A DNA stretch of 64,000 bases from Streptococcus sanguinis (GTDB lineage: Bacteria > Bacillota > Bacilli > Lactobacillales > Streptococcaceae). A program made the position numbers and the translations under genes. The notes beneath the pieces were generated by a model. It was not told the DNA's origin and ran no database searches. It saw only the letters and a list, made by a program, of their open reading frames with translations. Location: contig NZ_CDMW01000001.1 of the NCBI RefSeq assembly GCF_001078705.1, forward strand, positions 923,541 through 987,540, written 5' to 3'. Within the stretch, counting starts at the first letter, position 1. Every line of letters starts with the position of its first letter. Of this stretch, positions 16,198-25,012 are shown one piece after another.

Positions 16198-17355
16198 TTG
16201 AAAAAACCAATCATCGAGTTTAAAAACGTTTCAAAAGTTTTTGAAGATAATAATACTGTCGTTCTGAAAGATATTAATTTCGAGTTGGAAGAAGGAAAGT
16301 TCTATACTTTGCTGGGATCTTCTGGTTCTGGAAAATCAACGATTCTGAACATTATTGCCGGTCTTTTGGACGCGACAGACGGGGATATTTTTCTTGATGG
16401 CGTCCGCATCAATGATATTCCGACTAATAAAAGAGACGTTCACACGGTTTTTCAGTCCTATGCACTGTTTCCGCATATGAATGTTTTTGAAAATGTTGCC
16501 TTTCCGCTGCGTCTGCGCAAGGTTGATAAAAAAGAAATTCAAGAGCGGGTTGCAGAAGTGCTGAAAATGGTTCAGCTGGAAGGTTTTGAGCGCCGTTCTA
16601 TTCGCAAACTGTCGGGCGGCCAGCGCCAGCGTGTAGCCATTGCGCGGGCAATCATTAATCAGCCACGGGTCGTTTTGCTGGATGAGCCGCTGTCTGCTCT
16701 GGATTTGAAGCTGCGTACGGACATGCAGTATGAGCTGCGGGAATTGCAGCAGCGTCTGGGCATTACCTTTGTCTTTGTCACGCACGACCAAGAGGAAGCT
16801 CTGGCTATGAGCGACTGGATTTTCGTTATGAATGACGGCGAGATTGTTCAGTCGGGGACGCCTGTTGATATTTATGACGAGCCCATCAACCACTTTGTTG
16901 CAACCTTCATTGGCGAGTCCAATATTCTGCCAGGTAAGATGATTGAGGACTATCTGGTTGAGTTTAACGGCAAGCGCTTTGAAGCAGTGGATGGTGGGAT
17001 GCGCCCAAATGAATCTGTTGAAGTGGTGATTCGGCCGGAGGACTTACGGATTACTCTGCCAGAAGAAGGCAAGCTGCAGGTTAAAGTTGATACCCAGCTT
17101 TTCCGTGGCGTTCACTATGAGATTATCGCTTATGATGAACTGGGCAATGAATGGATGATTCACTCAACTCGCAAGGCCATTGTCGGAGAAGAAATTGGTC
17201 TGCATTTCGAGCCTGAAGATATCCATATCATGCGTCTCAATGAAACTGAAGAAGAATTCGATGCCCGTATCGAAGAATATGTAGAAGTAGAAGAGCAGGA
17301 AGCGGGTCTGATCAATGCCATTGAGGAGGAACGCGATGAAGAAAACAACCTCTAA
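16198..17355 (+). CDS. potA: Spermidine/putrescine ABC importer, ATP-binding protein
   Basis: PotA energises polyamine uptake with PotB, PotC and PotD. The 385-residue protein has Walker [10 protein letters not shown] near residue 40, Q-loop [19 protein letters not shown], signature [14 protein letters not shown] and Walker [13 protein letters not shown]; a TOBE-type regulatory domain follows from about residue 240. The C-terminus is acidic. The start must be TTG at 16198: the ATG at 16191 is out of frame and stops after 10 codons (16221-16223), and no other in-frame start precedes the P-loop with a ribosome binding site (AAGGA, 11 bases upstream). This decoy arrangement may lower PotA translation. 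Confidence 0.95.
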   Translation: MKKPIIEFKNVSKVFEDNNTVVLKDINFELEEGKFYTLLGSSGSGKSTILNIIAGLLDATDGDIFLDGVRINDIPTNKRDVHTVFQSYALFPHMNVFENVAFPLRLRKVDKKEIQERVAEVLKMVQLEGFERRSIRKLSGGQRQRVAIARAIINQPRVVLLDEPLSALDLKLRTDMQYELRELQQRLGITFVFVTHDQEEALAMSDWIFVMNDGEIVQSGTPVDIYDEPINHFVATFIGESNILPGKMIEDYLVEFNGKRFEAVDGGMRPNESVEVVIRPEDLRITLPEEGKLQVKVDTQLFRGVHYEIIAYDELGNEWMIHSTRKAIVGEEIGLHFEPEDIHIMRLNETEEEFDARIEEYVEVEEQEAGLINAIEEERDEENNL

Positions 17356-18142
17356 TCTTTTTCTCTTGCCCTACCTGCTCTGGATTTTCCTTTTTGTCCT
17401 AGCACCTGTTGTTATGATTATCTGGAAATCCTTCTTTAACATTGAAGGCCAATTTACTCTGGAAAATTACCAGACCTACTTCACATCGCAGAACTGGACC
17501 TATCTCAAGATGAGTCTGAATTCGGTTCTTTATGCAGGGATTATTACTGTTGTAACACTGCTGATTTCCTATCCGACTGCATTCTTTTTGACTCAGCTCA
17601 AGCACAAGCAGCTCTGGCTGATGCTGATTGTCCTGCCGACCTGGATCAACCTCCTGCTCAAAGCTTATGCTTTCATCGGTATTTTTGGTCAGAATGGCTC
17701 AATTAACCAATTTTTGACTTTTATCGGAGTAGGACCGCAGCAGATTCTCTTTACGGACTTTTCATTTATCTTTGTAGCCAGCTACATCGAGCTGCCTTTT
17801 ATGATTCTGCCCATTTTCAATGTTCTGGATGATTTGGATCCAAATCTTATCAATGCCAGCTATGACTTGGGAGCTAATCGCTGGGATACTTTCCGTCGGG
17901 TTGTTTTCCCTTTGTCTTTGAATGGTGTCAGAAGTGGAGTGCAGTCAGTCTTTATCCCTAGTCTCAGTCTCTTCATGCTGACCCGCTTAATCGGTGGTAA
18001 TCGAGTGATTACTTTGGGAACTGCCATTGAGCAGCACTTCCTGACTACTCAGAACTGGGGCATGGGCTCTACTATCGGTGTGGTACTGATTGTTGCCATG
18101 CTCTTTACCATGTGGGCAACCAAGGAAAGGAGAGGGCGATGA
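17336..18142 (+). CDS. potB: Spermidine/putrescine ABC importer permease
   Basis: This 268-residue inner-membrane permease has about six hydrophobic segments. The coupling-helix EAA-like motif is [27 protein letters not shown]. The start at 17336 overlaps potA by 20 bases and follows GAGGAGG; the frame runs further upstream without support. It forms the translocation pore with PotC. Confidence 0.95.
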   Translation: MKKTTSNLFLLPYLLWIFLFVLAPVVMIIWKSFFNIEGQFTLENYQTYFTSQNWTYLKMSLNSVLYAGIITVVTLLISYPTAFFLTQLKHKQLWLMLIVLPTWINLLLKAYAFIGIFGQNGSINQFLTFIGVGPQQILFTDFSFIFVASYIELPFMILPIFNVLDDLDPNLINASYDLGANRWDTFRRVVFPLSLNGVRSGVQSVFIPSLSLFMLTRLIGGNRVITLGTAIEQHFLTTQNWGMGSTIGVVLIVAMLFTMWATKERRGR

Positions 18143-18912
18143 AAAAAATTGCAAATCTCTATCTGGCCTTTGTCTTTTTGGTGCTCTACATTCCAATTTT
18201 CTATCTGATTGCTTATGCCTTTAATGCAGGGGAAGACATGAATCGCTTTACAGGATTCAGTCTCAGTCATTTTCAAAATCTCTTTGAGGATTCGCGTCTG
18301 ATTTTGATTTTGGTTCAGACTTTCTTTCTGGCTTTCCTGTCTTCGTTGATTGCGACTTTGATTGGAACTTTTGGAGCCATCTATATTTATCAAGCTCGCA
18401 AGAAATATCAGGATGCCTTTCTGTCTATCAACAATATTCTCATGGTAGCGCCGGATGTCATGATTGGGGCTAGTTTTCTGATTCTCTTTACCACTGTAAA
18501 ATTCCAGCTGGGCTTCCTGTCTGTGCTGGCTAGCCATGTGGCCTTTTCCATTCCGATTGTGGTGCTGATGATTCTTCCGCGTCTGAAGGAAATGAACGAT
18601 GATATGATTAAGGCTGCCTATGACTTAGGCGCCAGCCAATTGCAAATGCTGAAAGAAATCATGCTGCCTTATCTGACTCCAGCCATTATCGCTGGCTACT
18701 TCATGGCTTTTACCTATTCACTAGATGACTTTGCTGTGACCTTCTTCGTTACAGGCAATGGTTTCTCTACTCTGTCTGTTGAGATTTACTCCCGCGCTCG
18801 GCAAGGGATTTCTTTGGAAATCAATGCTCTGTCAGCCTTGGTCTTTCTCTTCAGCATTGCTTTGGTAATTGGGTATTACTTTATCACCCGTGAGAAGGAG
18901 GAGACTGTATGA
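18139..18912 (+). CDS. potC: Spermidine/putrescine ABC importer permease
   Basis: This 257-residue permease starts [20 protein letters not shown] and has about six membrane segments. The EAA-like coupling motif is IKAAYDLGASQLQMLKEIML. The ATG overlaps the potB stop (ATGA) and follows AAAGGAGAGG. Its stop overlaps the potD start in the same way. Confidence 0.95.
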   Translation: MKKIANLYLAFVFLVLYIPIFYLIAYAFNAGEDMNRFTGFSLSHFQNLFEDSRLILILVQTFFLAFLSSLIATLIGTFGAIYIYQARKKYQDAFLSINNILMVAPDVMIGASFLILFTTVKFQLGFLSVLASHVAFSIPIVVLMILPRLKEMNDDMIKAAYDLGASQLQMLKEIMLPYLTPAIIAGYFMAFTYSLDDFAVTFFVTGNGFSTLSVEIYSRARQGISLEINALSALVFLFSIALVIGYYFITREKEETV

Positions 18913-19979
18913 GAAAGCTCTATTCATTTTTAGCGGGGATTCTGCTGATTATCTTAGTCTTATGGGGTGTCAGTTACCAGATCGAAAGTCGGACGCAGAG
19001 TAAAGAAAGCGATAAGTTAGTTATTTACAACTGGGGTGACTATATTGATCCTGAGCTGCTGACTGAGTTTACTAAGGAAACTGGTGTCCAAATCCAGTAC
19101 GATACCTTTGACTCCAATGAAGCCATGTATACAAAAGTGAAGCAGGGCGGCACAACCTACGACATTGCTATTCCCAGTGAATATATGATTGCAAAGATGA
19201 TGAAAGAAGGATTGGTAGAAAAGCTAGATCATAGCCAGATTAAAGGTTTGGAAAATATCGGTTCTGACTTTTTAGACCAGCCTTTCGATCCAGGAAATCA
19301 GTACTCGATTCCTTATTTTTGGGGAACGCTGGGCATTGTCTACAATGAAAAAATGGTTGATAAAGCTCCGGAGCATTGGAATGACCTCTGGCGTCCTGAA
19401 TACAAAAACTCCATCATGATGATTGACGGAGCCCGTGAAGTCATGGGAATTGGTCTGAACTCGGATGGTCATAGTCTCAACTCCAAAGATGCTAATCAGC
19501 TGCAGGAGGCTGTCGACAAGCTCTACACTCTGACGCCAAATATCAAGGCCATTGTGGCTGATGAGATGAAGGGATACATGATTCAGAACAATGCAGCTAT
19601 CGGTGTAACCTTTTCTGGTGAGGCCCGTCAGATGCTGGAGGCCAATGAAGACCTGCGCTATGTCGTGCCTACAGAAGCCAGCAACCTTTGGTTTGACAAT
19701 ATTGTCATTCCTAAAACGGTCAAAAATAAAAAAGCAGCTTATCAGTTTATTAACTTTATGCTGAGACCGGAAAATGCTTATAAGAACGCCCTTTATGTTG
19801 GTTATTCGACACCAAATCTTCCTGCCAAGGCCATGTTGCCTAAGGAAGTTCAGGAAGATGAGGCTTTTTATCCGACAGAAGAAACGATGAAACATCTGGA
19901 AGTCTATGAGCAGTTGGGCCCTAAATGGCTGGGAACCTACAATGACCTCTATCTTCAAGTCAAGATGTATCGGAAGTGA
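18909..19979 (+). CDS. potD: Spermidine/putrescine-binding protein
   Basis: PotD is the extracytoplasmic polyamine receptor. The 356-residue protein shows LVIYNWGDYIDPELL, TTYDIAIPSEYMI, IPYFWGTLGIVYNE and SNLWFDNIVIPKT, the aromatic and acidic binding-site regions of the family. The N-terminal hydrophobic stretch (FLAGILLIILVLWGV) has no lipobox Cys, so the protein is either held by an uncleaved membrane anchor or released by signal peptidase I. Pneumococcal PotD, as I recall it, looks the same. GAAGGAGG precedes the ATG inside potC. Confidence 0.95.
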   Translation: MRKLYSFLAGILLIILVLWGVSYQIESRTQSKESDKLVIYNWGDYIDPELLTEFTKETGVQIQYDTFDSNEAMYTKVKQGGTTYDIAIPSEYMIAKMMKEGLVEKLDHSQIKGLENIGSDFLDQPFDPGNQYSIPYFWGTLGIVYNEKMVDKAPEHWNDLWRPEYKNSIMMIDGAREVMGIGLNSDGHSLNSKDANQLQEAVDKLYTLTPNIKAIVADEMKGYMIQNNAAIGVTFSGEARQMLEANEDLRYVVPTEASNLWFDNIVIPKTVKNKKAAYQFINFMLRPENAYKNALYVGYSTPNLPAKAMLPKEVQEDEAFYPTEETMKHLEVYEQLGPKWLGTYNDLYLQVKMYRK

Positions 19980-20008
19980 TAGTCAAGTAAGGTTGCTTGA
20001 TGAATACA

Positions 20009-20041
20009 AAAAAACGCCTGGCTCAATGAGCTGGGCGTTTT
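20009..20041. terminator. Bidirectional terminator between potD and the convergent membrane protein gene
   Basis: AAAACGCCTGGCTC-AAT-GAGCTGGGCGTTTT forms a stem of about 13 bp with a mismatch and has A and T runs at the ends. It can stop the pot operon and the convergent gene at 20050. Confidence 0.85.
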
Positions 20042-20049
20042 CTGCTTGC

Positions 20050-20466
20050 TTAGTTTGAAGCTTCTGTCTGAGTATTGGTTGCAGTGTCTTGACTCTGGCT
20101 AGAAGCGGTAGTGTCGCCTGCTGCTGTATCTGCCGTAGAGCTAGACGCACTAGTCTCAACCGCTGCTGTATCACTGCTGGAAGCTGCTGTATCAGTTGCA
20201 GTTGTTGAAGCAGGGTTGCTTGTTTCTTTTTCGATTTCCTTGATAATGGTAGTCGTTGCAGTAGAGCTGCTGGTATCAGTTTTTGATTTTTCATCCTTAT
20301 GGCCAGTCAGATTCATGATCGTGATGCTGGCAATGATGATAGATAAGATACTGGCAACCGTTGCAATAGTCTTTTGGAAGGCTGAAAGACCTGTTTTAAT
20401 ATGCTGTTTAGTAGGTTTTTTAGATGATTTTGTCTTGTTTTTATTACTGCGAGAATAGTTTTCCAT
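20050..20466 (-). CDS. Small single-pass membrane protein with Ser/Thr/Ala-rich tail
   Basis: The 138-residue protein has a basic cytoplasmic N-terminus (SNKNKTKSSKKPTKQHIK), a single membrane segment at about residues 33-52 (VASILSIIIASITIMNL), and an outer part of 80 residues made almost only of Ser, Thr, Ala and Asp. It resembles a streptococcal family annotated as DUF6556. Function is unknown; the tail has the look of a wall-spanning or O-glycosylatable stalk without an anchor motif. AAAAGGAG lies 12 bases before the ATG. The repetitive codons create long open frames on the opposite strand, which I regard as artefacts. Confidence 0.75.
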   Translation of the reverse strand: MENYSRSNKNKTKSSKKPTKQHIKTGLSAFQKTIATVASILSIIIASITIMNLTGHKDEKSKTDTSSSTATTTIIKEIEKETSNPASTTATDTAASSSDTAAVETSASSSTADTAAGDTTASSQSQDTATNTQTEASN

Positions 20467-20596
20467 GCTTGAAAGAATCTCCTTTTAAAATTTCAATGAT
20501 TTCTTATCTCTCATTATACGTTTTTTATCTGAAAATGTCTTTAAAAAATCAAATTTTTATCTATGAAAACGCACACAAAAGATTGCTGTCAAGAAA

Positions 20597-20630
20597 AGAA
20601 ACTGCTCAAATTTGGATTGAGCAGTTTCTT
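20597..20630 (-). terminator. Terminator of ppdK
   Basis: GAAACTGCTCAA and TTGAGCAGTTTC form a perfect 12-bp stem with a short loop. On the minus strand TTTTCTT follows. Confidence 0.85.
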
Positions 20631-20650
20631 GAGCTAGAATAGCAAAGTAA

Positions 20651-23272
20651 TCACGCCTTCTCATCTTGGAGTGCAGCTTGAGCGACAGCCAGCCTAGCTG
20701 CTGGAACCCGATAAGGAGAGCAGGAAACGTAGGTGACACCAATTTCTTGGAAGAAGGGGATGGAAGCAGGATCGCCACCGACCTCACCGCAGATGCCGAT
20801 AGGAAGTTCAGGTTTGACTTGACGCCCTTTGCTGATAGCTATGCGCATCAATTCACCAACGCCGTCCTGGTCAATACTTTGGAAAGGATCAAAAGGAAGA
20901 ATTTCTTTCTCCTTATAATGGCCGATGAATTTTCCAATATCGTCTCGTGAGAAACCGTAGGTCATCTGGGTCAAGTCGTTAGTACCAAAGCTAAAGAAGT
21001 CCGCTTCCTGAGCCAGCTGGTCTGCAACCAGACAGGCACGCGGAAGTTCAATCATGGTGCCAATTTCATAAGGGAAAGGCTCCAGACCTTGATGCCTAAA
21101 GAGCTTGTTGATATGTTGGATGAGAAAGGATTTGACAGAGTCTAGCTCGGCCTTGTCTGCAATCAGCGGAATCATAATTTCTGGCTTGACAGTCAATCCT
21201 TCTTGACTCAGCTTGATAGCACTCTTGAAGACGGCTTCGACCTGCATCTTGTAAATCTCTGGTTGCGTAATCCCCAGACGGCAGCCGCGGTGGCCCAGCA
21301 TAGGATTGCTTTCTTGCAGCTGTTCAATGCGGCGAGTCAGTTTTTCTGGTGACTTGTGCAGCTTGTCAGCCAAAGCCTTGATTTCCTGTGAATCTTTAGG
21401 TAGAAATTCATGCATCGGCGGATCCAAAAGACGGATAATCATAGGTTTGTCCTGAACTGCTTGGAACATTTGATAGAAGTCTTTTTCTTGGAACTCCAGC
21501 AGTTTTTTGAGGGCGGATCTGGTTTCCAATTCGTTGTCGGCTAGAATCAGACGCCGCATTTCCAGAATCCGCTCTTGGCCAAAGAACATGTGTTCGGTAC
21601 GAGCCAGACCAATGCCCTTTGCCCCAAACTTGATAGCTGTTTTCAGATCTTGAACGGTCTCTGCGTTGGCACGGACTTTGAGCTGTGCGACTTCGTCTGC
21701 CCATGAAAGCAAGCGTTGGAGTTCTTGGTCATTTTCGACTAGGACGGTCGGAATCTCACCGCTATAAATGCGCCCAGAGCTGCCGTCAACTGAAATGACA
21801 TCACCTTCGGTCAAGACAAGATTTCCGCAGGAAACAGTCTTGCTGTCCTCGCTGATGGTCAGCTCTCCACAGCCAGCCACACAGCAGGTTCCCATTCCCC
21901 TAGCTACGACAGCTGCGTGAGAGGTCATACCGCCCTGACTGGTTACGATGGCCTGGCTGACAACCATGCCCTCAATGTCTTCAGGTGAAGTTTCCTGCCG
22001 TACTAAGATGACATTTTTACCCAAGGAGTGGTAGTCTTTGGCGCGCTCAGCTGTAAAGACAATCTCACCAGTTGCAGCACCAGGGCTTGCTGGCAGTCCT
22101 TGAGCCAAGAAAGGAGCATCTTGCAGAGCTTTTTCTTCAAATACAGGATGGATGAGCTGGCTAATCGTAGCAGGAGATACGCGCTGGAGAGCTTCTTTTT
22201 TGCTGATAATGCCCTCGTCTACCAGATCTAAGGCGATTTTCAAAGATGCCTTGGCGGTCCGTTTACCGTTTCTAGTTTGGAGAATATAGAGTTTACCCTT
22301 TTCGATGGTAAATTCGATATCTTGCATGTCCTTGTAGTGGTTTTCAAGAATCTTAGCATAGTCTTGGAAGGCTGCATAGGCCTGAGGGAGAGCTGTCTCA
22401 AGTGCAGCGATAGGCTCAGGTGTTCGAATGCCGGCTACGACATCCTCTCCTTGTGCATTGAGCAAAAATTCGCCAAATAACTGATGCTCACCGCTGGCAG
22501 GGTTTCTCGTGAAGACAACTCCTGTACCACTAGCTTGGTCGCTATTTCCGAAAACCATGGCTTGGACATTCACCGCTGTTCCCAAATCATGAGGAATATC
22601 ATTCAAGTTGCGGTAGACCTGAGCTCGGGGGTTATTCCAAGACTTGAAGACAGACTTGATAGCAGCATAGAGCTGTTCTTTAGAGCTTTGCGGGAAGGTT
22701 TGATGATGCTCACGATAAAGCAGCTTGTACTGGTCGATTAATGCTTGATGTTCTTCCAATGTGAAATCCTTGGCCTGTTTGCCAGCATTCTTTTCAAAAT
22801 ATCCCAAGAGGTCATCGAACTCATCCTTGGAAATGCCATAAACCACATCAGCAAACATTTGCAGCAGACGTCGGTAGCAGTTGTAGGCAAAGTCAGCATT
22901 GGTCTGCTCAGCCAGAGTCTGGGTTCTTAAATCGTTCAGACCTAGATTGAGAATAGTGTCCATCATGCCCGGCATGGAAAACTTGGCTCCGCTTCGAACA
23001 GACACTAAAAGCAAGGCAGAGTCGTTGCCGCTGAAATATTTACCGGTTTTTTCTTCTAATTCAGTAACCGCTTTCAAAACATCTTCTTTTAAAGAAGATT
23101 CAAAGAAATAAGGGCTTTCTAAATATTCGATACAGCTTTCTGTAGTAATAGTAAAACCTGGAGGGACAGGCAGTCCCAAATTGGTCATTTCAGCTAGGTT
23201 GGCACCTTTTCCGCCAAGCAGAGCTTTGTCATCTGCACATCCTTCCTCGAAGGAGTAAATCCATTTCGCCAT
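20651..23272 (-). CDS. ppdK: Pyruvate, phosphate dikinase
   Basis: PPDK interconverts pyruvate, ATP and Pi with phosphoenolpyruvate, AMP and PPi. In a streptococcus, which lacks usual PEP-forming routes, it gives a route from pyruvate to PEP. The 873-residue length is standard. Domains in order: N-terminal ATP-grasp (LLGGKGANLAEM), central phosphohistidine domain with GGMTSHAAVVARGMG (His is the carrier, the preceding Thr the regulatory target), and C-terminal PEP/pyruvate barrel with the catalytic Cys in GICGEVGGDP. The start at 23272 follows GGAGG and gives the normal MAKWIYSFEEG; a 26-codon upstream extension crosses the promoter. It is divergent from ccpN and its modifying enzyme, which fits regulated use. 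Confidence 0.96.
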   Translation of the reverse strand: MAKWIYSFEEGCADDKALLGGKGANLAEMTNLGLPVPPGFTITTESCIEYLESPYFFESSLKEDVLKAVTELEEKTGKYFSGNDSALLLVSVRSGAKFSMPGMMDTILNLGLNDLRTQTLAEQTNADFAYNCYRRLLQMFADVVYGISKDEFDDLLGYFEKNAGKQAKDFTLEEHQALIDQYKLLYREHHQTFPQSSKEQLYAAIKSVFKSWNNPRAQVYRNLNDIPHDLGTAVNVQAMVFGNSDQASGTGVVFTRNPASGEHQLFGEFLLNAQGEDVVAGIRTPEPIAALETALPQAYAAFQDYAKILENHYKDMQDIEFTIEKGKLYILQTRNGKRTAKASLKIALDLVDEGIISKKEALQRVSPATISQLIHPVFEEKALQDAPFLAQGLPASPGAATGEIVFTAERAKDYHSLGKNVILVRQETSPEDIEGMVVSQAIVTSQGGMTSHAAVVARGMGTCCVAGCGELTISEDSKTVSCGNLVLTEGDVISVDGSSGRIYSGEIPTVLVENDQELQRLLSWADEVAQLKVRANAETVQDLKTAIKFGAKGIGLARTEHMFFGQERILEMRRLILADNELETRSALKKLLEFQEKDFYQMFQAVQDKPMIIRLLDPPMHEFLPKDSQEIKALADKLHKSPEKLTRRIEQLQESNPMLGHRGCRLGITQPEIYKMQVEAVFKSAIKLSQEGLTVKPEIMIPLIADKAELDSVKSFLIQHINKLFRHQGLEPFPYEIGTMIELPRACLVADQLAQEADFFSFGTNDLTQMTYGFSRDDIGKFIGHYKEKEILPFDPFQSIDQDGVGELMRIAISKGRQVKPELPIGICGEVGGDPASIPFFQEIGVTYVSCSPYRVPAARLAVAQAALQDEKA

Positions 23273-23293
23273 ATTTACCTCCAAAATTATGAA

Positions 23294-23341
23294 ATATGTG
23301 TCATATTGTAGGACAACTACATTGTAATATACATCACATAT
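23294..23341. promoter_or_regulatory. Candidate operator repeats in the ppdK-ccpN intergenic region
   Basis: ATATGTG (23294-23300) and CACATAT (23335-23341) are inverted copies that flank the ppdK -10 and part of its spacer. They could be the binding site of the CcpN-like regulator encoded next door, since CcpN represses gluconeogenic genes from such positions in Bacillus. I have no recalled consensus that proves it. Confidence 0.4.
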
Positions 23342-23350
23342 ATTTGTCAA
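23321..23350 (-). promoter_or_regulatory. ppdK promoter
   Basis: On the minus strand TTGACA (23350-23345), 18 bases, TACAAT (23326-23321). The leader is about 45 bases. Confidence 0.75.
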
Positions 23351-23372
23351 CCGAAAAAAGTATCCTGTTTTA

Positions 23373-23400
23373 TTGACAATTTTTCTTTTTTTGTTATAAT
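23373..23400 (+). promoter_or_regulatory. Promoter of the ccpN-PDRP-fbp genes
   Basis: TTGACA (23373-23378), 16 bases, TATAAT (23395-23400), also with an extended TG. Both hexamers are perfect. The -35 lies 22 bases from the ppdK -35 on the other strand. The leader of over 100 bases before the TTG start is long and has no obvious hairpin. Confidence 0.85.
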
Positions 23401-23517
23401 GTGTTACAAAATGATGATTATTTAAACGCCTGAAAATGAAATATGAGTAATAATTCCTAAATTTTAAGCGAAATCAGGCTAGTCATCTATTATAAAGAAC
23501 GAAGGAGTCAGACCTAT

Positions 23518-24147
23518 TTGAAATTAAGTGAACGGCAAAAGAAAATTGTAGAAATTGTTAAAGAACACCAGCCACTCAGCGGTGAGAAAATCTCAGAATT
23601 ACTCGATATTTCTCGGGCAACTCTGCGCTCGGACCTGTCTTTTCTGACCTTGGTTGGGATTTTGAAGGCTACGCCTAAAGTTGGTTACACGTACTCGGGC
23701 TCGGATTTAGAGACGCTTTTCTTTTTCGATACCTTTCGAAAGAAAGTGGCAGAGATTATGACTTCTCCCGTTTTGGTATCTCATGATTCTTTTATTCAAG
23801 ATGCCATTATTACATTATTTATGTATGATGCGGATGTTCTCTATGTCATTGATGAGCATAAGCTGCTCTTGGGGATTTTGTCGCGTAAGGACTTGCTGCG
23901 GGCTTCGCTCAATACTAACATTGACAGCACGCCTGTAGCGGTTTGCATGACCCGAATGCCCCATATTAAAACTTGCTACAAGGATATGAATATTTTGGAA
24001 GCGGCGGCAGTTTTGCAGGATTTTGCGATTGATTCACTGCCGGTAGTCGATGAGGATAATGAGCGTAAAATTTTAGGAACTGTGACCAAGTCAGCTCTGC
24101 TGGACTATATTATTCAAGAGGCCAGAAGCGCTGAGGTTAATAGATAA
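23518..24147 (+). CDS. ccpN: HTH-CBS transcriptional regulator, CcpN family
   Basis: The 209-residue protein joins an N-terminal helix-turn-helix (SGEKISELLDISRATLRSDL, residues about 19-38) to two CBS domains (about residues 75-205: VAEIMTSPVLVSHDSFIQDA and VAVCMTRMPHIKTCYKDMN). This is the architecture of Bacillus CcpN, which senses the energy state and represses gluconeogenic genes. The start is TTG at 23518, 10 bases behind AAGGAG; no ATG is usable. It lies between ppdK (divergent) and the PPDK regulatory protein and fbp, exactly the genes such a repressor would be expected to control. The gene name is given by architecture and context. Confidence 0.85.
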   Translation: MKLSERQKKIVEIVKEHQPLSGEKISELLDISRATLRSDLSFLTLVGILKATPKVGYTYSGSDLETLFFFDTFRKKVAEIMTSPVLVSHDSFIQDAIITLFMYDADVLYVIDEHKLLLGILSRKDLLRASLNTNIDSTPVAVCMTRMPHIKTCYKDMNILEAAAVLQDFAIDSLPVVDEDNERKILGTVTKSALLDYIIQEARSAEVNR

Positions 24148-24158
24148 GAGGAATGTAC

Positions 24159-24971
24159 ATGAAGAAAGAAATTATTGTTTACAGCATTTCAGATTCTTTG
24201 GGGGGAACTTCGCAGAAGCTATTGTCTGCAGTGACAGCCCAATACCCAGATATTATTTTTAATAACAGCTATCGTTTTCCATTTATCAACAAGGAAGAAG
24301 AATTGCTGGATATTCTGCGCGATGCCATCAAGGACGATGCCCTTGTTATTAGCACTCTGGTTGATGGCAAGCTAGCAGCAGTAGCTAGGGAGTTTAGTCA
24401 GGCCAATGGTCTTTCTTATCTGGATTTGATGCATCCATTTTTTGAGATTATCAAGGAAAAGACAGGCACCAGTCCTATAGAGGTGCCGGGTACCTTGCAC
24501 CGGCTGGACACTGAGTATTTTAATAAAATCTCTGCTATTGAGTTTGCGGTCAAATACGACGATGGCAAGGCACCACAAGGATTTTTAGATTCGGATTTGG
24601 TGCTCTTGGGCGTCTCCCGTACATCCAAAACGCCACTAAGTATTTATCTGGCAAATAAAGGATACAAGGTTTCTAACCTGCCTTTGATTCCAGAAGTACC
24701 TCTGCCTCAGGTCTTGGAAAAAGTTGATTCAGAGCGTATTATCGGTCTCTTATGTGAGCCAGAAAAACTGTCTAAGATACGCAGTAATCGCTTGAATTCT
24801 CTGGGATTGACCCAGTCGACCAGCTACACAGATCTGGAAAAGATATACGAAGAACTAGACTACTCAAAAGAAGTCTTTAAAAAGTATCGGGCTCATGTCA
24901 TCAATATCACAGATAAATCAATCGAGGAGACAGCTTTCTTGATTGAAGATCATTTGAAGAAATTGAGATAA
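24159..24971 (+). CDS. PPDK regulatory protein, bifunctional kinase/pyrophosphorylase
   Basis: This 270-residue DUF299 protein switches PPDK off by ADP-dependent phosphorylation of the Thr next to the catalytic His, and on again by Pi-dependent dephosphorylation. Features: YSISDSLGGTSQKLLSA at the N-terminus, LVLLGVSRTSKTPLSIYLA (the nucleotide-binding loop GVSRTSKT near residue 148) and the LGLTQSTSYTDLEKIYEEL region. I prefer the ATG at 24159, 7 bases from AGAGG, over the one at 24153, which abuts it. It sits 11 bases after ccpN. In other genomes this protein is regularly next to ppdK or ccpN (yqfL in Bacillus). Confidence 0.92.
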   Translation: MKKEIIVYSISDSLGGTSQKLLSAVTAQYPDIIFNNSYRFPFINKEEELLDILRDAIKDDALVISTLVDGKLAAVAREFSQANGLSYLDLMHPFFEIIKEKTGTSPIEVPGTLHRLDTEYFNKISAIEFAVKYDDGKAPQGFLDSDLVLLGVSRTSKTPLSIYLANKGYKVSNLPLIPEVPLPQVLEKVDSERIIGLLCEPEKLSKIRSNRLNSLGLTQSTSYTDLEKIYEELDYSKEVFKKYRAHVINITDKSIEETAFLIEDHLKKLR

Positions 24972-25012
24972 GAGAGAAGATTGAGAGAGCGGTTATAGAG
25001 TGAGGGCATAAG

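Noticed and set aside
16336-16893. Open frame of about 185 codons on the minus strand inside potA
   Set aside because: Antisense to the conserved ATPase domain; no start signals.
19272-19958. Open frame of about 228 codons on the minus strand inside potD
   Set aside because: It lies wholly antisense to potD, with a Cys/His/Phe composition typical of reverse-strand translation of a coding gene.
20111-20458. Plus-strand frame opposite the Ser/Thr-rich membrane protein
   Set aside because: It arises from the repetitive codons of the tail; it has no ribosome binding site.
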